The notes below the pieces were generated by a model. That model worked only from the letters and a program-made list of their open reading frames with translations, was not told where the DNA came from and made no database searches. This document shows positions 20,729 to 32,700 of a stretch of DNA of 64,000 nt, piece after piece (the stretch's first letter is position 1; every line of letters begins with the position of its first letter). The translations under genes and the position numbers were made by a program. The DNA comes from Mycteria americana (Eukaryota; Chordata; Aves; Ciconiiformes; Ciconiidae): the NCBI RefSeq assembly GCF_035582795.1, contig NC_134366.1, forward strand, positions 138,532,756 to 138,596,755. Direction: 5' to 3'.

Positions 20729-23700
20729 CTGCAAAAAAAAGAAATTGGAGAAAAACAAATGAATTCTTCCTTCTGCGGTAGTGAAGATGGACAGGTGAAT
20801 GAGAGCTGGATGCTGGACTGCAGCATCCACTGTCGATCATACATTGGTGTATTATTTTAAACCTGAAAATTAATTTGAATTTACAAAGCTAGACTTTTCT
20901 TTGTGTACACTGATACAATTGACCTGCGATTTAATTCCAGTGATATCTGTGAGGGTTTAATTTCTCTGCATTCTTAGGTCCTTAGTTCATTCCAATTATC
21001 ATGGACATTAAAACAACTCAGGATCACCTGCCTCTTGTAGACTCCAGCTAAAGGCACAGCAATATGGTTTAAGAGAAGTCTCATACTTGGAGTATGTGCA
21101 AAATCTCCCTGTGTTACTGCTGTATCATTCTCAAAGGAAACAACTGCCTTGGTTCACTTTCCCCTCCAAGAATCATAATAAAAAAGGGAATAAAGAAGTA
21201 AAAAAAGCTCCAGCAACCGATTCCTAGAGATGTTCTTTACATCATACTTACTACCCTTGCAGTGTCTTTACACAAATAGAATACAAACTGGCTTCAGCTG
21301 AGTTGATTATCTTGTACCTTCTTATTTAAGAAAACCTCAGGATGTGGTTTTCACAGTTGTTTTAAGACCGTCCCTTCCAGTGACTGCAATCTGTGCCTCT
21401 CTGCCTTCCTCCCCTCGCAAACTCCCGCTCCCACGGGGCGCTGTGGTCAGTCAGGTCAGAGAGCCAATCCAGCCAAAACCCATTTTTCTCCTCCCCTGGG
21501 GCTGCTTTTCACTCGTATCCTGTGGCTCTGGCAGCAGAGCGGCTCTTTGCTCGCAGCCTGTTGTGCGCAAGGAAGGCCCCATTTGCTCGGGGACAGCGCT
21601 GGCAGTAGGCAGCTTTCTTGCCAGTCCATGGTGCATGCTGCTAGGCTGCCTTCTGGAAGCCGTCTACACCATGCTTTGGACTTTACCACACTTTCCTCTG
21701 CAATCACAGAAGGCCTAGAAATGTATCTCTATTGTCAAATAAAGTCAGCGTCAGGAACCATCCCGCGATTCAGAAAAGCAAGGTCCTATGTTTTGTGCAC
21801 CTGCTATTCCCAGCCCAGCTGGTGCAGCTGGAGCTCTTTGGGGGTGACCAGCCATGAGCACGGTCCCAACGCAGCGAGTCCTGCTCCTGCTCCTCCTCGC
21901 TTCATCACAGCACAGAGACACCACACTCGCACCCCTCAAATCCTGACTAATATGGACAAGCTAAACTTTGGCTCTTCTCCCTGACACGTTGCAAGGCAGG
22001 TCAGGGACCCTGTTAGTGCTTTTTGATCATAAAGCGTGGAACAGAAGTGAAAATCCAAAGATGACCTTATTTTCAAAGTGGACATCTAGCAAACAGTATC
22101 TACAGAGATACTAAATGAATGCTTCCACTATACCAGTGACTTGAAAAAAATTCATGCACTGCAGAAGTTTTTTTTTAACAATGCAACAAAGATTTGAGTC
22201 ACGGGGTGATAAAATTTATAAAGGAGGGAATAAGACAAAGAAGGCACAAGTGTACCTCTAGGAAAACATTCCCTCACCCCTTTTTATTTAGATATAACCA
22301 AAGCAAACAGGACTTCAAAGAAATATGTCAAATTATTATTTCCAGGCTGATAGTGAATGTGGGAAAAATTGCTCAGAATAACTTCCATGGCTGATGTATG
22401 CAACTTCAGAGTAGAGATGTAATCTGAAAACCCCAAAGATCATTGACTATAAGATCACTGCTATATTGTATTACGTTAAACTGGACGCCCCTCAAAAACC
22501 TCAGCTACAAACCATATTCTTCAGACATTTACTTTTAAATAGGAGCAGGTTCAAAATTTTATTTTACCATGTGAAATTAGTTAATACAAATTTGTTCCAA
22601 TAATGGCAAAATAATATATTAAACTGTTCCAGTTGCAACTATTTTCAGCTCTACAAATGAAGGGTACTTTGTGTCTTGAAAGAGACAGAAAATTCTCTGT
22701 CCTCTAGTTACTCTACAAACAGCTTCTCTGTTAAACATTAGTATCATCTTTGCAAGTCTTAAGCTGTAGAAGTTTCATCCTTAACATGTTAAAACAAAGT
22801 GAAACAGTATTAAGCAAACAAATTAAAACAGTAAATGTAGAGATCTGCCATGCATAGTTGTACTGATTTCAGCAATAGCATGTTATTTCCTGGTTACTCA
22901 ACTCTAAACAGACCTGATCCCTTTAAAGCATACAGTTGTTGAGATCAACTTTATGAAACATTGAAAAAACCCTCAAATTTGTCAGATGAGTTTCTCAGTT
23001 TCTCATCTGTCAGATGAATTTCTCAGCTTTCATACGTTAAAGTCACAACTGCCAAGGGATGAAGCACATTAATCCTCTCCTCAGCTTCCCAATTACACAG
23101 CTTGAGCTTTAAAAAAAAAAGTTACATAGGAGTAGTTTATAGCACAGACGCATGAAAATAGTAGCTACTTAACCTCTATTACAGTTCAAAGTTCAGTAAA
23201 AGGTATTTATAGTGCATATAAACCATCTACATTTTCCTTGACAGTCAGAACTACATTAATACAACCAAAGTAAAATCAGAGTGCAGTCCGATGTACCCTT
23301 ACAAAATAATTCAAGAGGTTTTAAGAAGTTACTTTTCTCCAGGTGAGACAAAACTGCTCTCATGCATGGCCACTGTCCCTCTCATTGTCATGGCACTGAC
23401 TCCATTATTTTAAATTTAAATTCCACAGATTCCCTGTCCAAAGTCCTGCCACTCATTTCCTTCCACCTGCACCCTCTTCCCTGACTTCTCTCCACCCTCT
23501 CTCGTACCCTTTCTGTCACATCCACCCTCTTTTCTTTCTCTCTTCCACCATTCTTTAAAATCTACCTCCTCTTTCCTCTTCTTTAGTCTGCTTTCCCCTC
23601 AACAGCCTTATTCCCTTTCTTTCCTCAGTGGTACCTGGTATTTTGTTCTCTGACAGTCTGGCTTATCTTAGCACATGAAATGTAACTGGTTGGGGAATGC

Positions 23701-26700
23701 ACTAAGTAGGAAGATAACGCCTTGGTACACAACAGTTTCCGCTAACGCAGAACATACTGCATCTTTTTATGAATCACCAAAGTGACCATGAAATGGCTGC
23801 AGAAGAGACTCTCTGTGCACAGACCCTCCGCTCTCGGAGACAGGCACTTGGATTTCAATATGGACCATGAAGGTGTAGAAAGAACTGGCCTCCAGGAAGT
23901 TTTAAACACATATGTGTGCAAAAAACCAGAGGGATACAATAAAATACACGTACGGTTACTTCCTCCTTGGTACTTTCACATTCTTCATTTTCGTTACTCT
24001 TGATACATTTGCAGTCAAATTTGTTTTATTTCCCCTATCACTCAAATTTCTCTTCTCTAACTGTAGAAAACTTTGGATTTTGCTACTGGATGCGGCATAA
24101 GAGGAAAACTGGTTTCTTTAATTCCATCTTTCTGATTTCAGCACCGCCTACGAGGAGATGACAGGAAGCAAGGGTGCGAGGGAGCGACCCGAGGCGGGTC
24201 TCCCGTAGGAACAACGGGTCAGACCCGCCCGTTTGGATGCCAAGGAGCAGCTGGGGAAGGGGACCATTTAAAGCCTTCCCGCCCCGTCCTCCTGACCGGC
24301 AGAGCTGCGGGGAAGGAGCGGCGGGGCGGGAGGAGCCGCGGCGGCAGCGGCAGGCGGCAGCCGCTAGATGGCGCCTTCCCCGCGCCGCGCCGCGCAGCCC
24401 CCGCCCGCCCCGCCGCAGGCCGCGGCCGGGGCCCCTGGGGCGGCACCGTGGGGCGGCACGGCGGGGGGGTGCCTCGCCGGGCCCGGCGGGCAGCTGCGGA
24501 GGTCTGGGGGTCTGCAGCGCTGCGAGGCCCGCATCACGCAGGGGAAATACCGCTCTCTCCTTTCAAACCACGTCAGGTCTCGAAAGGCCGGGGTCGTTGC
24601 ACCAAACCTACTTTCCATGAGGATTATTTCCATTAAAAAACCTTCCGCTGAGGAGGGGCGCGTAAAACCGCCTCACAGCCTCGGCCCCGCGCCAAGCACT
24701 CCGCAATATCTTTCCTTCGGTACTGTTACTGTCTGGAATACAAATCGGGTTTGACCTCAGCAAACGCTAATTACCCTGTCAGTTGGAGATTTGTGTGAAA
24801 ATTAGTTCAGTTCTACCGCTCTTCTCAGAAGAAGCACTGTACAGAAAGTAATAAATTAAATAATTCATGAGATTTTTGCCCTAAGTATAATGCAACGAGA
24901 AGTGGAAAAACACTTGGGCAGGATGAAACATGAAAGGGGTTAAGCATGCGGCAGTGCAAGTATAAATCAACATCCCATCACCAGCAAATAGTCATGTAAT
25001 TGCTCTGTAAAAAGCAAATACAACTATACATAAGTCTGCCGAATGTGACTGTTTGTAATTCAATAATGTAATGTCTTCTGTTAATGTAAATGTATTCGGT
25101 ATTATTCATTTCAGTAATGCTAGCGGGATCTAAACAAGGAACTTAATACAGATGTCACCAAAAGCAGAATTCAAAAAAATTAATTGCAAAAAACTTAATT
25201 ACTATTACCCTGGGTACTTTTAACTTTGTAAGTAAGAAGATACTGTATCCATTCTAGACCACAGTATATTCATAGTTCCGTTGCCTCTGTATGCCTATGT
25301 ATGTCATTTCTCACCCGTGTTGCATCTCCGTCCTGCTTTATCATATCCATTCCAGGCAGCTGGTTTGGAAAAAGATTGCCTCCCCTCATAGCAGGATCAT
25401 TAACCTATTGGTAACAAGATATTAAGGAGAATGAATTAGAAAATACGTTGGGAAGAGGGCTGGGAATTAAAAAGAAGCATTACAAACCACTACGCTACTT
25501 GCATGTACCAACATCCACTTTTGAGATGATGTTGCAATCAGGGAAGTGACTACATAGCTGAGCACCCTTCTTGTGCAGCATGTGTTTGACTCTCATTATT
25601 CTGCTTCACAGTCAGCAACAAAGATTTCATTCCTGATACTATGACCCTTGTGCATATTTTACAAAACCGGCTCCATAAATTAGGTCAGTATTATTTGAAG
25701 AGGACATGCCTGCTATGAAAGTCCTGACAGCAGAAACCCGTAACTGCTTTCCTAACCTCAATAACACACAGCTTTTCTGCTTGCAAACCACCACACAATT
25801 TTTTTCAAAGCCTGATGAGATAACATGTAGGCTGAATAATACCAACTATTGACTTAGTTTTAATGACGCTTATTTTTCTGCTCGTAAGCAATGGGAGAAA
25901 GAGAGCATTAAATGGGAAAGCCTGCAGCTGCATGCTTTCCTAAACGGATGGTCTCAACAATTTCCCGAACACAGCCACGGGAAAGGATTGAAGCTCTCTG
26001 TTTCTGCACAACCAAAGGGTCCGTCATGCTTAGTTATGTGGAAAGAGTGACTTGCCAAATTTACAGCACTGCTTTCTTAATCAAGGGATTAATCTCACCG
26101 TGTAGGAACTGGTATAAATACAAAACACAGCCCTTCAGCATGGTTCTGAAATATTAGAAAATCCAGCTTTCCTTAGAAGCTTTACAAGGAAAGAAACCTC
26201 TTCCTAGGGAGTCTTTGTTGACTTGGTTCTCTCTGTTACTTCCCTCAGACTAGATGGATGTGATAATAGTGAAGATATGCCCCTCCAGAAAGGAAAAAGA
26301 TGTTTTCTGTGTCACCTGCCCTTTAGGAGACTCGTGTTGCCAAGGAGAGGAGATTCTGTCACTGCGCTACCTCACTTCAGCTACAGCAACCTGCTGCAGC
26401 AAGGGGGGAAGACTATCGTGAATTTACCACACCAAAGTCTTCTCGTTCCAGGTCCTCCTGACTCTTGTTTCTGTTGCTATTCACCGATTTTGCAAAACAT
26501 TACAAAGCTAAAGGCAATCACATGCAACCACCTAAAGAGGTGGTTTCAAATGCTGCCAGAGACAAGACTGCAGTTCAACAGGAAAGATTAAAAACTTAAA
26601 TATTTTTGCCATAGGAATTTCAATGCTGAAGAAATTGATTGTTTAGCGCTGCAAGCCTTCTAGTGATGCTTTCTGCTTCTCAATACAAATGGGCAGATTT

Positions 26701-29700
26701 TTAAACCTGAATCTGAAAATTTAAGTCAGAAGGGAAGAGGACCACACTATTTTGTTCGGAAAGAAAGAAAGAAGGCAGCTTCGCAGCTTTATCTACATGC
26801 ATTTGACTAAGCAACAGAACCCATGTTTGAAAAGTGTTTTCTGCTATTGATCAACGTTCATGAGAATGCAGAAGGACAAATGCCTTTTCTGTTTGTTCAG
26901 CAGACAAAGGAAGGAAAAAATTAAAAGCAGAAATAAAAAATGTATACTGAATCAACAGCAGTTTTGGAACAAAAAGATGAGTGCGTGTTTTGCATCAGGG
27001 CAGAGTTAGGACAGGTATGGAAAAGGAAGATGGTTCCAGGCTGTACGCCTCAAAGGCAGCAAAGGCACCAGTCAAGTTCCTATCACAGAATCTCTCTGCC
27101 AGTGATGATGCAAGAATCCTGACTGGCATGGTAACAGATACAAAAAAAATCTACCGTTTTGTTATAGAGTACATTTGCTTCAGAAGTCCTTGAAACAAAA
27201 CACCCCACATTGACACATTAACTTTTCTGACTGCAGTAGCAATTCCATCAGAAAAGTATAGAGAAGGACAAAGAAATGGAAGGGTTATCATTTTCTGAAG
27301 ACAGGTCAACTGGTGTTATCAGACATGAAATCTGACTAAAACAAGACAGAAGATGTTTAACGATTCCTTTGCAATTAAGCACATTAATACAGCCTCCTGC
27401 TAATAAAGCAGAATTATATACAAGGTGTCTAATAAGAAAAGTTTCCTACCACTCCCGAGCTCCCTTCATCCGGTATGCTGAGCAGAATCAAAATACTCTT
27501 TCAAGATAACTCTTTGTAGATGCCATGATAATTTTGGCCTGGGGAGTACTGCACCTGTGCAGATTAATAAGCATCTACTCTGAGGGGACATCTAGATAGT
27601 GATTTATTTCATATACTGAAAAGTCTCTTCTCTTGCATAGATTTCAAATTGCTTCTCTGACAATTCAGTAAAAACATGGATCCGTGATGCAAAATAAGTT
27701 AATGGGCAAAAACACGGCAACAGTCCATTGTGCAAACAAGAGGACAATGAGAACAAGAAGACAGTAAGTTGTGTAAATGGTGCAAAACCGGGAAGGTTTA
27801 GACTTTCTTGATGCCTAGGGAAGCTGTTTTGGACAGAAGAAACCCGCGGACCTGGCAGCTAGCGTTTCAGCATTCCTGATATCAGCCTGGTATCAGAATA
27901 GACACTAGTAAGAGCAGCCTAGAGAGCTTTAACGTAATTGTAAGGGAGAAGATGATAATAAGACAAGGTCTGATCCCTCAAGTACATAAAAGAGTCTCTA
28001 AGCATCAAAAACATCGAGCCCACGGAAAACAACATTTTGGGCAAAATCTTCATTTTCTATTTGGTGATGCTGGGAGCCTAGGCAGTCAACAAGAGAAGCT
28101 AGAGATATACCAGGTATGAGCAGATAAACACCAAACTTAGTATTTTTGAGCTCTGGATATGTCTGTATGATACAGTACGGTGCCACAAAGAGAGACAGGA
28201 GACAGAGCCAAACAAACCTGTTAGGTGCCAAAGGTACTGTACTTGCTTTTGGCCAGGTAAATAAGCCCAGGCACAGCTTTTTACTAACAAGTAATACATA
28301 TTACTTCCAAAACCATCCAATAACATATGAAGTGTTAAGTCTTTTTTCAAAAGCTGGAACACATTTGTAGTGTAACCACTGTTATTCACTGTGGTTAGAA
28401 AGAGATGAGCATGTGAAGTTAAAATTATGTATTACAGAACAAAAAAATGGCAATGAATAAATAAGTAAGTAAAAGTGTAAGTGACAGTATAAAAAAAGCC
28501 AAAAGAATGAATGAAATGGCAACAGTCAGCAGAATTGAAGAAAATATAGTCATCTTGAAAACCACCAGTTACAAGAAAACGTTTAGTGCAGCCTAGGTCA
28601 ATTGCTAAATAAAGATGCCAAATTGTAAAACACTATGGCCTGAACACAGAAAATATTAAACCAATTTTAGTGTTCATATAAACATTTTTATTTATTCCTG
28701 TCTCTCAGAAAAGAAAATGTGAAGCAGCACAGCACAAACATTCCTGAGGACTAAAAAGTACTGTCTTGTGGCCCAGAAATGGCCCCTCAGCTGCCAGCTG
28801 GCCACCTCTGACCTAGATGAAACATAAAACATTTGCTTGCAGAGTTTGCAGACGACAGAGTGCTGGGGTGGTAAATCAGGAGGAAAACAGGTTACTGTTA
28901 CAGAATGAGCCACAGCACTTAAGGAAGGTAATACGTTTGGGAAACGCAGGTTTCATCTACGTAGAACGTGCTGAGGAGGATTTGGGGATCATCGTAAGGG
29001 TTTTAGTACGTGCTCGCCAGTGCGGCATTGTCACCAACAGAGCCAAAGCAACCCATGGATTGAAAGAGAAATTACAAGCAGAACTTGACTCTACACAGCT
29101 TTGGTGCAGTCACTGTTAAATCACTGTCTCCAGTTACTCTGTCCATACTTCTAGAAGGAGGTTACAACAACGGAATTTAAAGTAGATCCACAAAAGGGAC
29201 TGACGGGCTGAAAAACAACGGTTGAGGTGGATGAAGAACCTCAGCCTATTCAGCTTACTGGAAGTCAGATAAATGCTATCTTGAAACAAGATCTTGTAGC
29301 CTAACAGGAAGGAAAAGCAGTGCGACAACTGTGCTAGTGGAAACAGTAGTCTGCATGGAAATCTTTGAAATAAAACCAGATCTCTTTCTATAATGCAGGT
29401 TTCTCAATTCAGGTTCCTGGGGAAAGTTATGTTGCATGGGCATGCTGAGAAATCAGACTGGGCTGTCACCTTCAAATCCCCACACTTTTCTTTTTGGTTT
29501 TACTACGGTTTTACTACATTAAATGTGTGCAACAGTATGCACTTGGGAACTAAGAATAATAAAAAAGTCTGCTATAGTTGGGCGTAGCAACTGGGAATAT
29601 CAGAGAAGGTGACAGATTTGGGAGTATCAAAATTACTTCAGGTCACCAGTATGCGGCAGCTGTAAAAGACAAATGTGATCTGGGGCTATATCTGTCAGAG

Positions 29701-32700
29701 TATTCCAAGAGAAATGGGGAAGAACTAGTGTTATGCACATGGCTCTGGTGCTTAGGAAATACTGATTCAAACTGGAACAGGTGCAGAAAGGGAAAGGGAA
29801 TTTAAAGCCTACAAGAAGAGACTGAAACACTGTGGCTTGTTTAACTTACAAGAAAAACCCCAAGAAACCCAAAACAAAACAATCCAACAACCTCAAAACA
29901 ACAACAACAAAAAATCATGTTGATAGAATGGCTCTTTCTGAAATACAAGAGGAGAAAAGAGCTATTTAAGCTAAAGGACAATGCTGGAAAAGTCAATAGT
30001 CTGTTACCAAATTTAGGCTGGAAAATTGGATATTAGGAAAAATTTCTTTACCGAAAGGGTTGTCAAGCATTGGAAGAGGCTGCCCAGGGAACTGGTTGAG
30101 TCACCATCCCTGGAGGTATTTAAAAGACACATAGATGTGGTGCTTAGGGACATGGTTTACTGGTGGACTTGGCAGTGCCAGGTTAATGGTTGGACCTGAT
30201 GATCTTAAAGGTCTTTTCCAACCTAAATGATTCTGTGATTATGGTCTCAGAAGAAGAGTTTAGGATATTGTCCACCATAGCAGGAGATGCTGCCTGAAGA
30301 CAAAAGAGGTACTTTCCTGCCAGTATTTCTAAGAAAAGTCTGTATTTTCTGTGTGTTGAAGAAACGGGAGTTCAGCTCTGAAACAAACATATGAACCTAT
30401 TAATTAAGAGGACTTGTTTGTCAAATACTTATTAACGTACTGTGTGAGTTTAATTGCAGGTCAACAAACAGAAATGTTATTTTCCTTATTTCAGATACCC
30501 TAAGTAGCAGTCTCAAATAAAAACAAGTGTGCAAACCTCCTCTCAGCAGAAAAGAACAGGTTACTTACCTATTGATTCAGCAATCTATTTTATATGCACC
30601 ACATTACAAAAACTGTGGATTTTGTGCTCGTGAAGGTGCCAGATTGATAGTTCTTGAAGTTGACTGCCTATTGTCTGGTACTGCAAACACAGGGGCAGTA
30701 GAAGCATCTTCCACACACTGCCCATGCCAGCATCTTTCACTCTTATCTCTAGGAAACAGCTGCCTGCCGTTCAGTCCTAGCCTCTATTGCTGAGAAAATT
30801 AGCAAGGCCGCTGGTGACCTGCAACTGTGCTATGGAAACTTACCTACTGAGAACAGGAGCTAGATCAGCACGCGCTTTCCACGAAGTCCAGGACCAACTA
30901 CATGTGCTAGCTATAGTGGTGCTAGGTCACAATAGGAAATTTAGATGCAAAAGGTGCTCTCTACCTCATCGGTCACCTTGGTTATCTGAGTGCAGAGCTA
31001 AAAACAAAGCCTTTTTAACATCATCATTTCTCAAGAAAACTAGTAAAAGAAAGGTAATGGCTTACAGCAGTTACAGCCCAACGCAGCGGACCTGAAAAAC
31101 TACTGAAAGTCAAAGAAAATCCTCTAGCTGTCATCTCAAGTCCTTCAATTCTCACCTGCTCAGGACCCATGGAGGACAACCCTGATGTAGGCACAGAGGT
31201 CGCTGAGGTCATGCTGATCTGCCCTGTCATCTGGTTCATGTTGTTCATACCACTTGTGTTGGTTGCCATGGATACACTGATGTTCATGTTATTATTGTAC
31301 ATGCTGGTGCTTGCTTGCTGCCCAAAATGTGGTGGGGACTGTTGTGAAAACATGCTACAGCAAGGAATGGAAAAAGCAATGTGTCAGACTTAGAATGCTG
31401 AAGCCACTAAGAAACTACTCTCTTTTTAATATACCTTAAGCTAGAATTTGTACACACTGTCGTTTATGCCAACTTCAAAGGAAAGACTAGTTTTCAGCTA
31501 CATTAATGTCTAAGGAATAGATTTTCAAAATTTAAGGTCCCAGGTCTGTGCACAAAAATGCATGCCTTTGCGTGTGAAACTATGGCAGAGTACAAATCTG
31601 TTATGCCTGTGCAACAACAGCCAATTAGCTGTCTAAATGGGCTTTGTATATATTTTAAATATGTTTGGGAAAGTAATTTTTGGAGGCAAAGGAAAACCCC
31701 TTTTTCTCCCTCCAGTGTTAGCACAGCACAGGACTGTTGAGCTGATATTGGATCTGGTCTAATACACCTTTTTGCAAAAGAGGCCATTTGCACCTATGAA
31801 TACCAGATTTGCACATACAGTTATGGCAAGTGGGCTCACAAATATAGACATGCAATTGTGCAGAAATTCATTTACTAAACCTTGGCATCAGGTTTTGAAA
31901 ATGTGGCACTGTAAGAAACAACATCAAGTCTAAGCCAATTACCCTCTATGTTCCTTTAAGGCCATTTCAGAACAACTCAAGGAGGAGCAACTGTGGAAGA
32001 TCTCATCCCAGATTTTATTCAAAGTCAAGTGCTTTCTGGATAGTATCTTCCTTCCCGTTACGTCAGAAGTCATATGAGAGACTTATATTTCCTAAAACGC
32101 ATTTCACTGTTTACATATCAGTCTCTTCTACTCTTTGACCATAATCCAACAGTCAATGAAGGGATTATTACTGACAATCTGTCTGTTTGGAGGATCTGCA
32201 CTAGACTGAAATACTGTGGAAGGGCTTGCTGCGTGTCAGATGGCACACAGTAACCACCTCTGTATCAATGGCTGACTTTTACTTCCCTGCAAAGCACTGC
32301 TCCCACAGCTGAGGAAATCTTTCAGGGTTAACGCTCAACCTTGCACTTGGGTATTCCATTAGGCTATTGCTGTGCACTGTGAGACTTGGTGGAGTGCAAC
32401 GGCATTCTGGGCACAGGACCAAACTCAGAAAATGCCACCATTCTCTTCCTTCCAATTCTGTGTCTTTTCAGGCCACCTAACCCCATTTTTAAGTTGTTAT
32501 CTGGATGGCTGAAACAGTACACTACAGATCATTGTGAATACTCAGTGGCTTGTGTAAGCACATTTGACATGTCTCTGCCATAGAGCTGCAGTTTAGCAAG
32601 CCAACCATTGGTCTTATCGAGCTGCCCCTGCTGCCGTTTCAGCAGAAGCCACGACAGCAGCAGCTATGCCTCCTGCAGATGCTTCAGGAAGACAGTGAGG

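Larger units (their letters stand above)
20729..25314 (-). other. NCOA2 intron E13-E14
   Basis: This 4.6-kb intron contains a pyrimidine-rich tract (23450-23600), an imperfect local duplication around GTCAGATGARTTTCTCAG (about 22980-23027) and a CpG-rich island (24170-24740) listed separately. The rest is AT-rich unique sequence. Confidence 0.75.
25405..31155 (-). other. NCOA2 intron E12-E13
   Basis: This 5.75-kb AT-rich intron contains two plus-oriented CR1 LINE fragments (listed separately) and an A/C-rich low-complexity stretch at about 29850-29915. Nothing else is recognisable. Confidence 0.75.

Noticed and set aside
21344-21984. 124- and 145-codon plus-strand frames in the last NCOA2 intron
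   Set aside because: They overlap each other in different frames and look like cysteine/serine-rich translations of intron sequence. No homology seen.
24368-24754. Pro/Ala-rich 128-codon frame in the CpG island as a coding gene
   Set aside because: Composition-driven: similar open frames exist on the other strand, and there is no conserved motif.
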